A program made the translations under genes and the position numbers. From contig NZ_JAUFQV010000006.1 of assembly GCF_030409945.1 (NCBI RefSeq), positions 62,001 to 126,000 of the forward strand: 64,000 nucleotides of DNA, read 5' to 3'. A model generated the notes under the pieces. It was not told the DNA's origin and searched no databases. It saw only the letters and a program-made list of their open reading frames with translations. How positions within the stretch are numbered: the first letter of the stretch is position 1; the number at the start of each line of letters is the position of its first letter. Shown here piece by piece: positions 18,836-31,450 of the stretch. Origin of the DNA: Vibrio tapetis subsp. quintayensis. GTDB lineage: Bacteria > Pseudomonadota > Gammaproteobacteria > Enterobacterales > Vibrionaceae.

Positions 18836-18892
18836 AGGGACAAAATATCCTAAAAAACTGATAAAAAGCTCAGTAAGGAATTTGAGGCAAAT

Positions 18893-18917
18893 AAAAAGCC
18901 GCTAAGTGCGGCTTTTT
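18893..18917 (-). terminator. Rho-independent terminator of ppc
   Basis: AAAAAGCCGC-taagt-GCGGCTTTTT just after the ppc stop. Confidence 0.88.
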
Positions 18918-18943
18918 GTCTCACTTTTAGAACATATAACTGT

Positions 18944-21574
18944 CTACCCGGTGTTGCGCATGCCTGCTGCGATGCCTGCAATGGTTACCATCAGCGCTTC
19001 TTCTAGTTCAAGCGATGGTTCATCACTCTGTCTAGAGCGGTAAAGTAGCTCTGCTTGCAGCATATTTAGCGGCTCAACGTAGATGTTGCGTAAACGTATG
19101 GACTCAAGCCCCCACGGGTCACTTTGCATCAAGTTCTCGTTATTTTCTACATTCAACACTGCTTTAATGTCTTTTTGTAGCTGTTCACGCAGAAGATCGC
19201 CAAGAGGCCACAAAGACTTATCAGTCAGCTTTTGATCGTAGTATTGCGATATCTCTATGTTACATTTTGAGTACACCATTTCTAACATGCCAAGACGCGT
19301 AGAGAAGAATGGCCATTCACGACACATGTCTTCAAGTAACGGTTGGTGGCCTTGATCAACAGAATACTGAATCGCTTCACCGGCGCCTAACCATGCTGGT
19401 AGCACCAAACGGTTTTGGCTCCAAGAGAAAATCCATGGAATAGCCCGTAAGCTTTCTACGCCACCATTTGGATTACGCTTAGAAGGACGAGAGCCTAATG
19501 GCAATTTACCTAGCTCTAGTTCTGGCGTTGCTGCACGGAAGTAAGGAACGAAATCTGGTTGGCCGCGCACGACGTTACGGTAAGCTTCGCATGAAACTTC
19601 AGACAGCACTTCCATAAGGTCGCGCCATTCTTGTTTTGGTTCCGGTGGTGGCAGCAAGTTCGCTTCTAAAATCGCACTTGCGTACATGTTGAAGCTATTG
19701 ACAGCAACTTCTGGTAAGCCAAGCTTAAAGCGGATCATTTCGCCTTGCTCAGTTACACGAAGACCGCCTTTTAGGCTTTTGGGTGGCTGAGACAGCAGGG
19801 CTGCGTGTGCCGGAGCACCACCACGGCCAACAGTTCCACCGCGGCCATGGAATAAGGTTAGCTCGATACCAGCGGCTTCCGATACTTTAACCAAAGCATC
19901 CATTGCGCTGTATTGAGCCCAACCTGCCGCCATCACACCTGCATCTTTAGCTGAATCAGAATAGCCAATCATCACCATTTGATGGTTTTGAATAAAGCCT
20001 CGGTATAGGTCGATATTAAGCAGTTGGTCGATCACTGCTTCAGCATTGTTCAAATCATCCAGTGTTTCGAACAACGGACAAACGTCCATGCGGTATGGGC
20101 AACCTGCTTCTTGCAGTAGTAGGTGTACTGCTAGTACATCAGAAGCGGTACGGGCCATTGAGATGACGTAAGCACCAAACGCTTCTTGCGGCTGTTTTGC
20201 CACAATTTTACATGTGTCGATGACTTCTTTAACTTCTGGTGATGGTTCCCAATCACGCGGAAGAAGAGGGCGTTTAGAGCTTAATTCATTGGTTAAGAAC
20301 GCGACTTTATCTTGCTCACTCCATTGATCGTAATCACCAATGCCTAGGTAGCGAGTTAATTCTGATAGGACGTCTGAGTGACGAGTACTCTCTTGGCGAA
20401 TATCCAAACGAACAAGATGTACGCCAAACGCTTTAACACGACGAAGCGTGTCTAGTAGTGAACCATCGGCAATAACGCCCATGCCACATTCACGTAGAGA
20501 TTGGTAACAGGCGTACAGCGGTTCCCATAGCTGACTTGCGTCTTGTAGAGTCGCTTTGTTTGGCACGATCTGGCCGTTAATTTTTGCATCTAACACTTCA
20601 CACGTATCGCTAAGCAAGGTGCGAAGGGGTTTTAGAATGGCACGGTAAGGTTCGTGTTCATCACCCGCTAATTCACGTACTTGGTCATTGCACTTCGTCA
20701 TTGAAAGCTCAGAGACCAACTCTTGAATGTCGTTGAAGTAAAGATCAGCGGCTTTCCAGCGAGAAAGGTGCAGTACTTCTTCAGTAATATCGTGAGTCAC
20801 AAATGGGTTGCCATCGCGATCACCACCCATCCATGATGAGAAGTGCACCGGGCGAGCATCAATAGGTAAACCTTCACCTAAGTGATTTTCAATGCGTTCA
20901 TCCAATTCACGTAAGAATTCTGGCACTGCTTCCCATAGTGAATTTTCTACAACTGCGTAACCCCATTTTGCTTCATCAAGAGGCGTTGGGCGTTGTTGAC
21001 GAATTACATCAGAATGCCAAGCTTGAGCGATCAGCTGTTCTAGGCGACGTTCTGTTTTATTGCGCTCTTTGAATGACAGGTCATCCAATTCTAATTTTGA
21101 TAGGCACTCGTTAATCTTGACCAGTTTATTGATCATGGTGCGACGGGTGATTTCCGTAGGGTGCGCGGTTAACACCAGCTCGATGTTTAAATCACGGATT
21201 GCTTGAGCCGTATCGAGTTTGCTGATGTTATTTTGGCTTAACTTAGAAAACAAAGAGTTAATGGCATCAGGTTCGCACACATGAGATTCGCAGTGACGAG
21301 AAATCGTATGGTACTGCTCAGCCATGTTGGTTAAGTTTAAGAACTGATTAAAAGCGCGAGCAACTGGAGTCAGTTGATGGTCAGGGAGGTTTTCTATCTC
21401 CTTGATAAGATGAGCTCGGTCATCCTGATTGCCACTACGTGCTGATTTAGACAGCTGACGTATGGTCTCTACCTTTTCCAGAATGGCATCACCGTGTGCC
21501 TCTTGAATGGTATTGCCGAGTAATTGGCCTAACATACGCACATTGCTTTTTAGCGCGGCATATTTTTCATTCAT
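18944..21574 (-). CDS. ppc: Phosphoenolpyruvate carboxylase
   Basis: This enzyme adds bicarbonate to PEP to make oxaloacetate, refilling the TCA cycle and feeding aspartate (and so metL). The catalytic His motif [14 protein letters not shown] (near residue 137), [25 protein letters not shown] and the C-terminal MRNTG are all intact. The frame runs up to 21607, but [16 protein letters not shown] at 21574 follows GGGAAG and gives 876 aa, the family length. It has its own terminator; its neighbours argE and argC match the E. coli ppc-argECBH order. Confidence 0.98.
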   Translation of the reverse strand: MNEKYAALKSNVRMLGQLLGNTIQEAHGDAILEKVETIRQLSKSARSGNQDDRAHLIKEIENLPDHQLTPVARAFNQFLNLTNMAEQYHTISRHCESHVCEPDAINSLFSKLSQNNISKLDTAQAIRDLNIELVLTAHPTEITRRTMINKLVKINECLSKLELDDLSFKERNKTERRLEQLIAQAWHSDVIRQQRPTPLDEAKWGYAVVENSLWEAVPEFLRELDERIENHLGEGLPIDARPVHFSSWMGGDRDGNPFVTHDITEEVLHLSRWKAADLYFNDIQELVSELSMTKCNDQVRELAGDEHEPYRAILKPLRTLLSDTCEVLDAKINGQIVPNKATLQDASQLWEPLYACYQSLRECGMGVIADGSLLDTLRRVKAFGVHLVRLDIRQESTRHSDVLSELTRYLGIGDYDQWSEQDKVAFLTNELSSKRPLLPRDWEPSPEVKEVIDTCKIVAKQPQEAFGAYVISMARTASDVLAVHLLLQEAGCPYRMDVCPLFETLDDLNNAEAVIDQLLNIDLYRGFIQNHQMVMIGYSDSAKDAGVMAAGWAQYSAMDALVKVSEAAGIELTLFHGRGGTVGRGGAPAHAALLSQPPKSLKGGLRVTEQGEMIRFKLGLPEVAVNSFNMYASAILEANLLPPPEPKQEWRDLMEVLSEVSCEAYRNVVRGQPDFVPYFRAATPELELGKLPLGSRPSKRNPNGGVESLRAIPWIFSWSQNRLVLPAWLGAGEAIQYSVDQGHQPLLEDMCREWPFFSTRLGMLEMVYSKCNIEISQYYDQKLTDKSLWPLGDLLREQLQKDIKAVLNVENNENLMQSDPWGLESIRLRNIYVEPLNMLQAELLYRSRQSDEPSLELEEALMVTIAGIAAGMRNTG

Positions 21575-21766
21575 TTTCTTCCCGCCTTGTAAAAAAATTA
21601 CATCCATTTTTCTTTCTAAGGAAACAATCTAGCGAAAATAAACGGTCTGAGTCAAATAAACTGAACAAATATGATTTAAATATATGTTTGCATTGACGCT
21701 GGTCATTTATTGAACGATAGAATTGGTGCTGTGGTGAAATTTTCTTTCAGTTTGTTGTAAATACAA

Positions 21767-21793
21767 ACAAAAAGGAGCCTTTGACGACTCCTT
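21767..21793 (-). terminator. Terminator of argE
   Basis: AAGGAG (21772-21777) pairs with CTCCTT (21788-21793); a T run follows on the minus strand. The short stem makes it moderate. Confidence 0.6.
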
Positions 21794-21810
21794 GAATACG
21801 TTCAATAGGC

Positions 21811-22947
21811 TCAGAAACAATATTTATGTATAGATTTTGTTACAATATCAATGGTGGGTTGGATGAATTCAAAGCCTAAATATTCATCTGGCTGATGTGC
21901 CTGTTCAATAGAACCTGGGCCTAATACCAGTGTTGGGCAGAGTTCTTGCAAAAATGGCGCTTCGGTACAGTAGTTGACCGTCTGCGATGGTGTCGCACAA
22001 ATTTCTTCAACTTCAGTGATGAACGGGTGATCGTGTTGGCACTCATAACCCGGTATCGGATCGTGAAGTGCCGTGATAGCAATGCATCCTGGCCACTTGG
22101 CCTCAACTTCGTGAAGCGCGTGTCTTAGCATATTGTCTAGCCCATCTAGGCTAATCCCAGGTAGTGGGCGAACATCGTAATGTAACTCACAACAACCACA
22201 AATTCGGTTAGCACTGTCGCCTCCATGTATGTGACCTAGATTCAATGTTGGATTTGGAATGTCAAAACCTGGGTGATGGTACTCTTTGATTAATTTGTCT
22301 CGTAGCTTCATTAGAGCAAATAGCACTTCATGCATGATTTCTATCGCATTGACTCCCAGCGCAGGGTTGGAAGAGTGCCCAGACTTGCCAGTGACCCGTA
22401 CTGCATTGGCGACGTGTCCTTTATGGCCTCTTACTGGAACCAGGCTTGTAGGCTCACCGATAATGCACTGATCGGGTTTAAATGGAGCATCTTGGGTGAA
22501 ATGCTTGGCACCGAGCATGGTGGTCTCTTCATCACAGGTCGCCAGCACATAGAGAGGTTTGGTTTGGTTGCTCCAGTCGATACTCTTGGTTGCTTCTAAT
22601 ATAAAAGCAAAAAAGCCTTTCATATCCGCCGTGCCCAACCCATAAAAGCGATTGTTGGCTTCTGTTAGCGTGTGAGGGTCGAAACTCCAGCGGCCTTGAT
22701 CAAAAGGCACTGTATCCGTATGGCCGGCCAATAGTAACCCACCTTCTCCTTGCCCTTTCTTTGCAATTAGGTTGTGTTTGCCGGTTGCTACTTCGACGAT
22801 CTCTACTTCAAAACCCAAGTCTTTAAACCATGTGGCCATCTTCGCGATGACTTCACTGTTACCCTCATCCCAAGTGGGATCGCTAGAGCTTATCGACGAG
22901 GTAGAAATTAATCCCTGATAGACCTCTTTAAAACTAGGTATTTGCAT
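21811..22947 (-). CDS. argE: Acetylornithine deacetylase ArgE
   Basis: An M20-family metallohydrolase that removes acetate from N-acetylornithine to give ornithine. Metal-binding motifs [20 protein letters not shown] and [12 protein letters not shown] are present; [15 protein letters not shown] lies in the dimerisation domain. The length of 378 aa matches E. coli (383). It is divergent from argC, with likely ARG boxes between. Because the linear acetyl route is used (ArgE rather than recycling ArgJ), an acetylglutamate synthase is needed; the ArgH fusion partner probably supplies it. Confidence 0.95.
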   Translation of the reverse strand: MQIPSFKEVYQGLISTSSISSSDPTWDEGNSEVIAKMATWFKDLGFEVEIVEVATGKHNLIAKKGQGEGGLLLAGHTDTVPFDQGRWSFDPHTLTEANNRFYGLGTADMKGFFAFILEATKSIDWSNQTKPLYVLATCDEETTMLGAKHFTQDAPFKPDQCIIGEPTSLVPVRGHKGHVANAVRVTGKSGHSSNPALGVNAIEIMHEVLFALMKLRDKLIKEYHHPGFDIPNPTLNLGHIHGGDSANRICGCCELHYDVRPLPGISLDGLDNMLRHALHEVEAKWPGCIAITALHDPIPGYECQHDHPFITEVEEICATPSQTVNYCTEAPFLQELCPTLVLGPGSIEQAHQPDEYLGFEFIQPTIDIVTKSIHKYCF

Positions 22948-22994
22948 ATTTCTTTACTTCCACTGTTGACAGAGAACCAATAAGACGATAAAAC

Positions 22995-23030
22995 ACATAT
23001 TAAATCATTATTAATGAATAAAAAATCAAA
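22995..23030. promoter_or_regulatory. Candidate ArgR operator between argE and argC
   Basis: Two AT-rich 18-mers are visible: one from 22995 (ACATATTAAATCATTATT), and AATGAATAAAAAATCAAA at 23013-23030. The second resembles the ARG box (WNTGAATWWWWATTCANW). Position between divergent argE and argCBGH is where ArgR binds in E. coli. Confidence 0.55.
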
Positions 23031-23099
23031 TAATGACATTTATTGAGTATGGATAGTCATTTTCTACCACGTAGATACCAACAAATTGGATGTATTGAG

Positions 23100-24104
23100 A
23101 TGTTGAAGACCACAATCATTGGAGCAAGCGGATACACCGGAGCTGAGCTCGCATTAATGGTGAACAAACACCCAAACCTCACGCTAGCAGGTTTGTATGT
23201 TTCAGCCAATAGTGTGGATGCGAATAAGCCTATTAGCCAATTGCACGGTAAATTAGCCGGAGTGGTTGATGCACCAGTGTTACCTTTGGTCGATCCTGCA
23301 GAAGTCGCTAAGCAGTGTGACGTGGTGTTCTTGGCGACTGCCCATGAAGTTAGCCATGACCTAGCGCCTATATTTTTGCAACAAGGCTGCCAAGTATTCG
23401 ACTTGTCTGGTGCATTTCGAGTGCAACAAGATGGCTTCTATTCTCAATATTACGGATTTGAGCATCAATATGCTGACTGGTTAGATAAAGCGGCATACGG
23501 TCTCGCTGAGTGGAATGAAACTGAAATTGCAGAAGCAAACTTAGTGGCGGTTGCCGGTTGTTACCCAACAGCATCGCAACTGGCTATCAAGCCTTTGCTC
23601 GCACAAGGTCTCGTGGATACAAATCAATGGCCAGTTATTAATGCAACCAGTGGTGTGACAGGTGCTGGGCGCAAAGCCTCAATGACAAACAGCTTTTGTG
23701 AAGTCAGTTTGCAACCCTACGGTGTGTTTAATCATCGTCATCAACCTGAAATTGCTGCCCATCTTGAGTGTGATGTGATCTTCACGCCGCATCTGGGCAA
23801 TTTTAAACGTGGAATTTTAGCGACCATCACAATGAAATTGGCGCAGGGCGTCACGACAGAGCAAGTTAATCAAGCCTTTGAAGTGGCTTATCACGATAAA
23901 CCCGCGGTTCGTTTATTAAAAGACAACATGCCTTGTATTCAAAATGTAGAAAACACGCCATTTAATGATTTAGGGTGGAAAGTCCAAGGGCAGCACGTGA
24001 TTGTCGTGTCCGCTATCGACAACTTGTTGAAAGGGGCTTCTAGCCAAGCAATGCAATGTTTGAACTTACGTTTCGGCTACCCGTCGCTAACGGCACTCAT
24101 TTAA
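23100..24104 (+). CDS. argC: N-acetyl-gamma-glutamyl-phosphate reductase ArgC
   Basis: An NADPH-dependent enzyme and third step of arginine synthesis. The nucleotide-binding motif [10 protein letters not shown] lies at residues 8-17, and the active-site Cys is in [13 protein letters not shown]. The frame opens at a TTG (23043), but [14 protein letters not shown] at 23100 is the family start, giving 334 aa. It is the first gene of argCBG. Confidence 0.97.
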   Translation: MLKTTIIGASGYTGAELALMVNKHPNLTLAGLYVSANSVDANKPISQLHGKLAGVVDAPVLPLVDPAEVAKQCDVVFLATAHEVSHDLAPIFLQQGCQVFDLSGAFRVQQDGFYSQYYGFEHQYADWLDKAAYGLAEWNETEIAEANLVAVAGCYPTASQLAIKPLLAQGLVDTNQWPVINATSGVTGAGRKASMTNSFCEVSLQPYGVFNHRHQPEIAAHLECDVIFTPHLGNFKRGILATITMKLAQGVTTEQVNQAFEVAYHDKPAVRLLKDNMPCIQNVENTPFNDLGWKVQGQHVIVVSAIDNLLKGASSQAMQCLNLRFGYPSLTALI

Positions 24105-24114
24105 GGGGATCACG

Positions 24115-24900
24115 ATGAGCACGAATAAACCATTAGTCATTAAATTGGGCGGCGCTGCACTAGAGTGTAGTGAAACATTAGCAAAGTTATTTGGCGCAAT
24201 TAAAGGTTATCAAGACAGTGCAAACCGTTCGATTGTAATAGTGCATGGCGGTGGGTATTTGGTTGATGATCTTATGGCAAAGCTAAATATAGCGACGGTG
24301 AAAAAGCAAGGCTTACGCGTAACCCCTTACGATCAGATTCCTGTCATTACTGGCGCACTTGCAGGAACAGCGAATAAGATGCTACAAGGTGAAGCAGTAC
24401 GTGCTGGGTTGCATACTGTTGGGTTGAGCCTAGCAGACGGTGGATTGTGCAACGTTGAAGAACTTGACCCTGAGCTGGGTGCTGTAGGCAAAGCAACATC
24501 AGGCGACGCGACCGTATTAGAAGCCATTATGGCAACGGGGGCGAGCGCAATCATCAGCTCTATTGGTTTAACTAACCAAGGGCAATTGATGAACGTTAAT
24601 GCCGACCAAGCTGCCGTAGCCGTAGCGGGTGCTCTGGATGCTGAGTTGGTGTTGTTATCAGATGTAAGTGGTGTGTTAGATGGCAAAGGACACTTACTTA
24701 CGTCGCTCAATAAAGCGGAAGCCGATCACCTGATTGAAGGTCAGGTCATCACTGATGGCATGATTGTCAAAGTGAATGCCGCGTTGCAAGCCGCAGAAGA
24801 ATTAGGTCGCCCGATTGAAGTGGCGACATGGCGTTACCCTGAAAAATTAACCAAATTATTTGCTGGCGAAAGTATCGGAACTCAATTTTTACCAGCATAA
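24115..24900 (+). CDS. argB: Acetylglutamate kinase ArgB
   Basis: Phosphorylates N-acetylglutamate, the second step of arginine synthesis. An amino-acid-kinase fold is shown by [33 protein letters not shown] and [10 protein letters not shown]. The length of 261 aa is that of E. coli ArgB, the arginine-insensitive hexamer-lacking type. It follows argC by 10 bp with AAGGGG before the ATG. Confidence 0.97.
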   Translation: MSTNKPLVIKLGGAALECSETLAKLFGAIKGYQDSANRSIVIVHGGGYLVDDLMAKLNIATVKKQGLRVTPYDQIPVITGALAGTANKMLQGEAVRAGLHTVGLSLADGGLCNVEELDPELGAVGKATSGDATVLEAIMATGASAIISSIGLTNQGQLMNVNADQAAVAVAGALDAELVLLSDVSGVLDGKGHLLTSLNKAEADHLIEGQVITDGMIVKVNAALQAAEELGRPIEVATWRYPEKLTKLFAGESIGTQFLPA

Positions 24901-24972
24901 CCCAACAAATTTTAGCAATATACCCAAAGGCCAGACCGCCAAAGTGCAGAGCCAGGGATTAGGAGAAGTAAC

Positions 24973-26193
24973 ATGAGCAAGGTTCAAGTAAAAAAAGTAG
25001 TAGTAGCATATTCTGGCGGCCTAGACACCTCAGTGATCATTCCGTGGCTTAAAGAAAACTACGATTGTGAAGTTGTGGCGTTTGTGGCTGATGTGGGTCA
25101 GGGTTCAGAAGAGCTGGAAGGCATTGAAGCGAAAGCGATCGCTTCTGGTGCATCTGAGTGTTACATCGCCGACTTGAAAGAAGAGATGGTAGCAGATTAC
25201 ATCTACCCAACGCTTAAAACGGGTGCGTACTATGAAGGTAAATACCTACTAGGTACGTCGATGGCGCGTCCTATCATTGCTAAAGCACAAGTTGAAGTGG
25301 CACGTAAAGTTGGCGCAGATGCACTTTGTCACGGCTGTACGGGTAAAGGTAACGACCAAGTACGTTTTGAAGGCGCATTTGCTGCACTAGCCCCTGACCT
25401 ACACGTAATTGCTCCTTGGCGTGAGTGGGATTTAGTAAGCCGTGAAGAGTGTTTAGACTACCTTGCTGAGCGTAATATCCCTTGTACTGCATCGTTAACC
25501 AAAATTTACTCTCGTGACGCTAACGCATGGCACATCTCGACGGAAGGTGGCGTACTCGAAGATACGTGGAATGCACCGAATGAAGATTGCTGGGCGTGGA
25601 CGGTGGATCCAGAGCAAGCACCAAATCAATCAGAAACCGTTACTGTTCAAGTCGTGAAAGGTGAAGTTGTCGCGGTTGATGGTGAGAAAATGACGCCATA
25701 TAACGCCTTGGTTTACTTGAATGAGAAAGGCGCTAAACACGGCGTTGGCCGTATCGATATCGTTGAAAACCGCCTGGTGGGTATGAAATCTCGAGGCTGT
25801 TACGAAACTCCGGGTGGCACCATTATGATGGAAGCATTGCGTGCTGTGGAGCAACTGGTACTTGATAAAGCGGCATTTGAATTCCGTGAAGAGTTAGGCG
25901 TTAAAGCTTCTCACCTTGTGTACGATGGTCGTTGGTTCACACCACTTTGTAAGTCAATTCTTGCTGCTACTGAAGAGCTAGCACAAGATGTGAATGGTGA
26001 AGTGGTGATCAAACTTTACAAAGGCCACGCGACGGTGACTCAGAAACGTTCTGAAAATAGCTTGTACTCAGAAGAGTTTGCAACATTTGGTGCCGACGAA
26101 GTTTATGACCAAAGCCACGCTGAAGGCTTTATCCGTCTTTACTCGTTATCAAGCCGTATCAAAGCACTTAATGAAGCGAAGAAAGCAAAGTAA
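24973..26193 (+). CDS. argG: Argininosuccinate synthase ArgG
   Basis: Joins citrulline and aspartate using ATP. The P-loop [11 protein letters not shown] (residues 12-22) and family motifs [27 protein letters not shown] and [23 protein letters not shown] sequence are present. At 406 aa it is the common (type 1) length rather than the longer E. coli form. Located inside the arg cluster between argB and argH, unlike E. coli where argG is elsewhere. Confidence 0.97.
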   Translation: MSKVQVKKVVVAYSGGLDTSVIIPWLKENYDCEVVAFVADVGQGSEELEGIEAKAIASGASECYIADLKEEMVADYIYPTLKTGAYYEGKYLLGTSMARPIIAKAQVEVARKVGADALCHGCTGKGNDQVRFEGAFAALAPDLHVIAPWREWDLVSREECLDYLAERNIPCTASLTKIYSRDANAWHISTEGGVLEDTWNAPNEDCWAWTVDPEQAPNQSETVTVQVVKGEVVAVDGEKMTPYNALVYLNEKGAKHGVGRIDIVENRLVGMKSRGCYETPGGTIMMEALRAVEQLVLDKAAFEFREELGVKASHLVYDGRWFTPLCKSILAATEELAQDVNGEVVIKLYKGHATVTQKRSENSLYSEEFATFGADEVYDQSHAEGFIRLYSLSSRIKALNEAKKAK

Positions 26194-26248
26194 TTAAGTA
26201 TATGATCTTTAAAGTGTGATGCGAGCGCCGCATTGCACAAAGGTTTGA

Positions 26249-26277
26249 AAAGCCCATTTGTTTTGCAAATGGGCTTT
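26249..26277 (+). terminator. Terminator after argG
   Basis: AAAGCCCATTTG-tttt-GCAAATGGGCTTT stem with a short T stretch. It divides argCBG from argH. Confidence 0.75.
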
Positions 26278-26433
26278 GTTGTATCTTGAGTACCGAATTA
26301 AGGCGGACGGTTTTCTTGGCTGTGCGATTCAAATAGCAAAGTACACTTAATACATAATTAGCGCTTTATAAGTGCGTTGCTCAGTGGTCTATTCTTGTTA
26401 ACTAGGGAAAGAGGCAAGGCGATAAATGAACTT

Positions 26434-26472
26434 TTTGCATAATTATGTTTAAAAAGTGAATTATTACTTTAT
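26434..26472. promoter_or_regulatory. Paired ARG boxes upstream of argH
   Basis: Box 1 (26434-26451, TTTGCATAATTATGTTTA) and box 2 (26455-26472, AGTGAATTATTACTTTAT) are separated by 3 bp, the spacing used by E. coli ArgR hexamers. Both resemble WNTGAATWWWWATTCANW. They lie in the 386-bp argG-argH gap, which otherwise holds the argG terminator and AT-rich sequence without a gene. This implies a separate ArgR-controlled argH promoter. Confidence 0.7.
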
Positions 26473-26579
26473 TTTTAGTTTGAATTGCCGTAAGTTTGAA
26501 CCATCGAAAAAGAAAATAAAAATCAGACAGAGTTAACCGTTGCACTAGCAGTGATTACAGAGCATTTAGGAGACACACA

Positions 26580-28454
26580 ATGGCATTATGGGGCGGCAGA
26601 TTTACCCAAGCAGCAGACACAAGGTTCAAAGATTTTAACGATTCACTTCGCTTTGATTACCGATTGGCTGAGCAAGACATTGTTGGATCTATCGCTTGGT
26701 CTAAAGCGCTGCAATCGGTCAACGTGTTGAGTGAAGAAGAGCAGCAAAGGTTAGAGCTGGCTTTAAACGAACTGAAACTCGAAGTCATGGAAGATCCAGA
26801 ACAAATCTTACGTTCTGATGCTGAAGACATCCACAGCTGGGTTGAACAGCAATTGATCAGCAAAGTCGGTGACTTAGGTAAAAAACTTCATACTGGCCGT
26901 TCTCGTAACGACCAAGTAGCAACGGATCTAAAACTTTGGTGTCGCCAACAAGGCCACCAATTGTTGATGGCGCTTGATCGCCTGCAAGGTCAGCTTGTTG
27001 ATGTTGCTAAAGCGCATCAAGGCACAGTACTTCCTGGCTATACCCACCTTCAACGTGCGCAGCCAGTGACATTTGCTCACTGGTGCTTGGCTTACGTAGA
27101 AATGTTCGAGCGTGATTATTCTCGTTTGGCTGATGCGATTCGTCGTTTGGATACTTGTCCATTAGGTTCAGGGGCATTGGCTGGCACTGCGTATCCAATG
27201 GATCGTGAAGAGCTAGCCCACAATTTAGGTTTTCGTCGTGCGACCAGAAACAGCTTAGACTCGGTATCAGACAGAGACCATGTAATGGAAATGATGTCTA
27301 TTGCGTCCATCTCCATGTTGCATCTATCGCGTTTGGCTGAAGATATGATCTTCTATAACTCTGGTGAGTCTAACTTCATCGAGTTGGCCGATACCGTAAC
27401 CTCTGGTTCGTCTTTGATGCCGCAAAAGAAAAACCCAGATGCCCTAGAGCTTATCCGTGGTAAATGTGGCCGTGTTTACGGTTCAATGGCTGGCATGATG
27501 ATGACAGTGAAAGCCTTGCCATTGGCATACAATAAAGACATGCAAGAAGACAAAGAAGGCTTGTTCGACGCCCTTGATACTTGGGATGAGTGCATGGAAA
27601 TGGCCGCACTTTGTTTTGTTGGCATTAAAGTGAACGGCGAAAGAACGTTAGAAGCAGCGAAACAAGGTTATGCGAACTCGACTGAACTGGCTGATTACCT
27701 AGTAGCAAAAGATATCCCATTCCGTGAAGCTCACCATATTGTTGGGGTTACGGTAGTAGCGGCGATTGCCAAAGGTTGTGCGTTGGAAGAGTTGACGCTC
27801 GATGAATTAAAAGAGTTCTCACCTGTTATTGAAAACGACGTCTACGATATTCTTACCATTGAATCTTGTCTTGATAAACGTTCTGCGCTAGGCGGGGTAT
27901 CACCGACTCAGGTGGCTTACGCTGTAGAACAAGCGGAGCAACGTATTGAACAGCGCGATACTTCTGGAGTGAAAGTACGCCCAGCTCGCTTAACGGATAT
28001 CGATGCATTGGAAGGCATGGTGACATACTGGGCTGGTTTAGGTGAAAACCTACCTCGTTCTCGTAATGAACTTGTTCGTGACATTGGTTCTTTTGCGGTG
28101 GCAGAGCATCATGGCGAAGTGACCGGATGTGCCTCTCTCTACGTATATGATTCTGGCTTGGCAGAAATACGCTCTCTGGGTGTAGAAGCCGGCTGGCAAC
28201 ATCAAGGGCAGGGCAGCGCAATCGTGCAACACTTGGTTGATAAAGCGAAAGAGATGGCGATTAAGAAAGTGTTTGTCTTAACTCGTGTGCCTGAGTTCTT
28301 TATGAGACAAACTTTTATCCCAACGTCAAAAACATTGTTGCCAGAAAAAGTACTCAAAGACTGTGAGCAATGTCCTCGTCAACACGCTTGTGATGAAGTG
28401 GCCTTGGAGATCAACCTAGCAGAACAAGTTATCGCTCGCGCAAACGTTGCATAA
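26580..28454 (+). CDS. argH: Argininosuccinate lyase fused to a GNAT acetyltransferase domain (ArgH(A))
   Basis: Residues 1-460 are argininosuccinate lyase ([38 protein letters not shown], and the signature [20 protein letters not shown]), releasing arginine and fumarate. Residues 464-600 are a GNAT domain ([15 protein letters not shown], acetyl-CoA loop QHQGQGSAI), followed by a Cys pair in [10 protein letters not shown]. At 624 aa it is about 165 longer than E. coli ArgH. Such argH(A) fusions are described in Moritella and Vibrio, where the extra domain acts as N-acetylglutamate synthase. It would thus supply both first and last steps of the pathway. Confidence 0.96.
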   Translation: MALWGGRFTQAADTRFKDFNDSLRFDYRLAEQDIVGSIAWSKALQSVNVLSEEEQQRLELALNELKLEVMEDPEQILRSDAEDIHSWVEQQLISKVGDLGKKLHTGRSRNDQVATDLKLWCRQQGHQLLMALDRLQGQLVDVAKAHQGTVLPGYTHLQRAQPVTFAHWCLAYVEMFERDYSRLADAIRRLDTCPLGSGALAGTAYPMDREELAHNLGFRRATRNSLDSVSDRDHVMEMMSIASISMLHLSRLAEDMIFYNSGESNFIELADTVTSGSSLMPQKKNPDALELIRGKCGRVYGSMAGMMMTVKALPLAYNKDMQEDKEGLFDALDTWDECMEMAALCFVGIKVNGERTLEAAKQGYANSTELADYLVAKDIPFREAHHIVGVTVVAAIAKGCALEELTLDELKEFSPVIENDVYDILTIESCLDKRSALGGVSPTQVAYAVEQAEQRIEQRDTSGVKVRPARLTDIDALEGMVTYWAGLGENLPRSRNELVRDIGSFAVAEHHGEVTGCASLYVYDSGLAEIRSLGVEAGWQHQGQGSAIVQHLVDKAKEMAIKKVFVLTRVPEFFMRQTFIPTSKTLLPEKVLKDCEQCPRQHACDEVALEINLAEQVIARANVA

Positions 28455-28474
28455 TTAACTGATAAATAAGAAAA

Positions 28475-28520
28475 CCCTAAATTAATAAGATCTTTTTAAT
28501 AAAAAAAGGATCTTTTAGGG
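28475..28520 (+). other. Two-tier stem-loop in the argH 3' region
   Basis: CCCTAA (28475-28480) pairs with TTAGGG (28515-28520), and AAGATC (28487-28492) with GATCTT (28509-28514), topped by a T-run/A-run pair. It has no T run directly after it, so it is probably a structured 3' end or RNA element rather than a terminator. Confidence 0.5.
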
Positions 28521-28585
28521 AACTAAATGGGAAAAGTGGCGGTCTACTTTAATACCACTGCTTTTTCTTAGTTGAATCTAGGAAG

Positions 28586-28619
28586 GCCCCTAATCAGGAA
28601 TTGATTTAGGGGCTTTTTT
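28586..28619 (+). terminator. Strong Rho-independent terminator after argH
   Basis: GCCCCTAA (28586-28593) pairs with TTAGGGGC (28606-28613), followed by TTTTTT. Confidence 0.85.
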
Positions 28620-28656
28620 CTTTTTACGCCAACCATCCTCGATTACCTGCTATTCA

Positions 28657-28911
28657 TTAACGTGTTTTTTTCTTGCGAGTGCGAAGGGGAAAAACAACAA
28701 ACTTCATCCATAAGTGCAATGCGAGAAGGCCGTTAAATGCGAGGCACGCAAATATCAATCCAACGGATTCAATGCTGGCCGGAGTATCACTGTATAACCA
28801 CCACCAGATTAGCCAACTCAATACCGAAAGTACGCATAGCTGATTCATACAGCGTTGGCAGCGGCCAATTTTTTTCCAAAACCAGTTCTCACTGCAACGG
28901 TTACAAGCCAT
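28657..28911 (-). CDS. DUF3624 small membrane protein with Cys motifs
   Basis: An 84-residue protein read from the ATG at 28911 (MACNRCSENWFWKKIGRCQRC). Two CxxC pairs near the N-terminus could bind zinc. Two hydrophobic helices follow (LCVLSVLSWLIWWWLY and IFACLAFNGLLALHLWMKFVV), and a basic tail RTRKKKTR. It resembles the DUF3624 family of vibrios; function unknown. The longer frame to 28953 adds residues outside the family. It is divergent from groES. Confidence 0.8.
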   Translation of the reverse strand: MACNRCSENWFWKKIGRCQRCMNQLCVLSVLSWLIWWWLYSDTPASIESVGLIFACLAFNGLLALHLWMKFVVFPLRTRKKKTR

Positions 28912-29071
28912 ATCCAAGATCTTTAATGAGGTGAGGGGACAATTATAGATCAACTAATCTCAACGCCTAGTGGTTTAATTTGAGCGAAATTTGCTTTTGA
29001 AGCTGCATTCGATAAGAAAGAGTGACGATGGCTAATTTTTATTAACTAAATCACAAAAAATTCGCAGCTAC

Positions 29072-29104
29072 CCCTTGGTATATCAGTATTGACACCTCAT
29101 ATCT
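29072..29104 (+). promoter_or_regulatory. Sigma-32-like heat-shock promoter of groESL
   Basis: CCCTTGG followed about 14 bases later by CCTCATAT resembles the RpoH promoter (CTTGAA, then CCCATnT). It lies about 65 bases before groES. Confidence 0.55.
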
Positions 29105-29167
29105 GTTTCACATGCCGATTTACGGCAATTCCTATTCACATGGACTATTAATCAGGAGAGACGACCA

Positions 29168-29458
29168 ATGAACATTCGTCCTTTACACGACCGAGTTATC
29201 GTTGAACGCCAAGAAGTTGAATCTAAATCTGCTGGAGGCATCGTACTTACCGGTTCTGCTGCAGCAAAATCAACCCGCGGAATCATTCTAGCAGTAGGCA
29301 AAGGTCGCATTCTAGAAAATGGTACAGTGCAAGCTTTGGACGTAAAAGTTGGTGATACAGTGATCTTTGCTGAAGGTTACGGCACTAAATCTGAAAAGAT
29401 CGACGGTAAAGAAGTGTTGATTATGTCTGAAAACGACATCATGGCGATCGTTGAATAA
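29168..29458 (+). CDS. groES: Co-chaperonin GroES
   Basis: The 96-aa heptameric lid for Gro[31 protein letters not shown] includes the mobile loop, and the C-terminus ends in NDIMAIVE. The start follows AGGAGAG. First gene of groESL with a likely sigma-32 promoter. Vibrios usually carry a second groESL on the small chromosome; none is seen here. Confidence 0.99.
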   Translation: MNIRPLHDRVIVERQEVESKSAGGIVLTGSAAAKSTRGIILAVGKGRILENGTVQALDVKVGDTVIFAEGYGTKSEKIDGKEVLIMSENDIMAIVE

Positions 29459-29516
29459 GTCAGTATTGAATAGTTTTTTGCTCTGATTCAACAATGAGTG
29501 AATACAACCGAATTAA

Positions 29517-31184
<1,668 letters not shown>

Positions 31185-31220
31185 TACAACTTAGGTTAAC
31201 CCCTTTTGTATTATTAATGG

Positions 31221-31245
31221 AGCCCTCGCTAAAGCGAGGGTTTTT
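31221..31245 (+). terminator. Rho-independent terminator of groESL
   Basis: CCCTCGCT-aa-AGCGAGGG stem followed by TTTTT. Confidence 0.88.
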
Positions 31246-31450
31246 GTTTTCTTGGCTTACATAATCGCGACACTCTTATAATTCGATTTTTTTCTATAAA
31301 GAGCTCTTAGCCTTTTGTTGCTATAGTATTGAAGAGAAAGGTGTTTCAATTTTGTAGCGAATCAATACACATCTAAGTTCTTATAAAATCATCTGAAATT
31401 GCTTTCAGTAGGCTTCAATTCTGGTATGGTAGCGGCATAAAAAATATACT

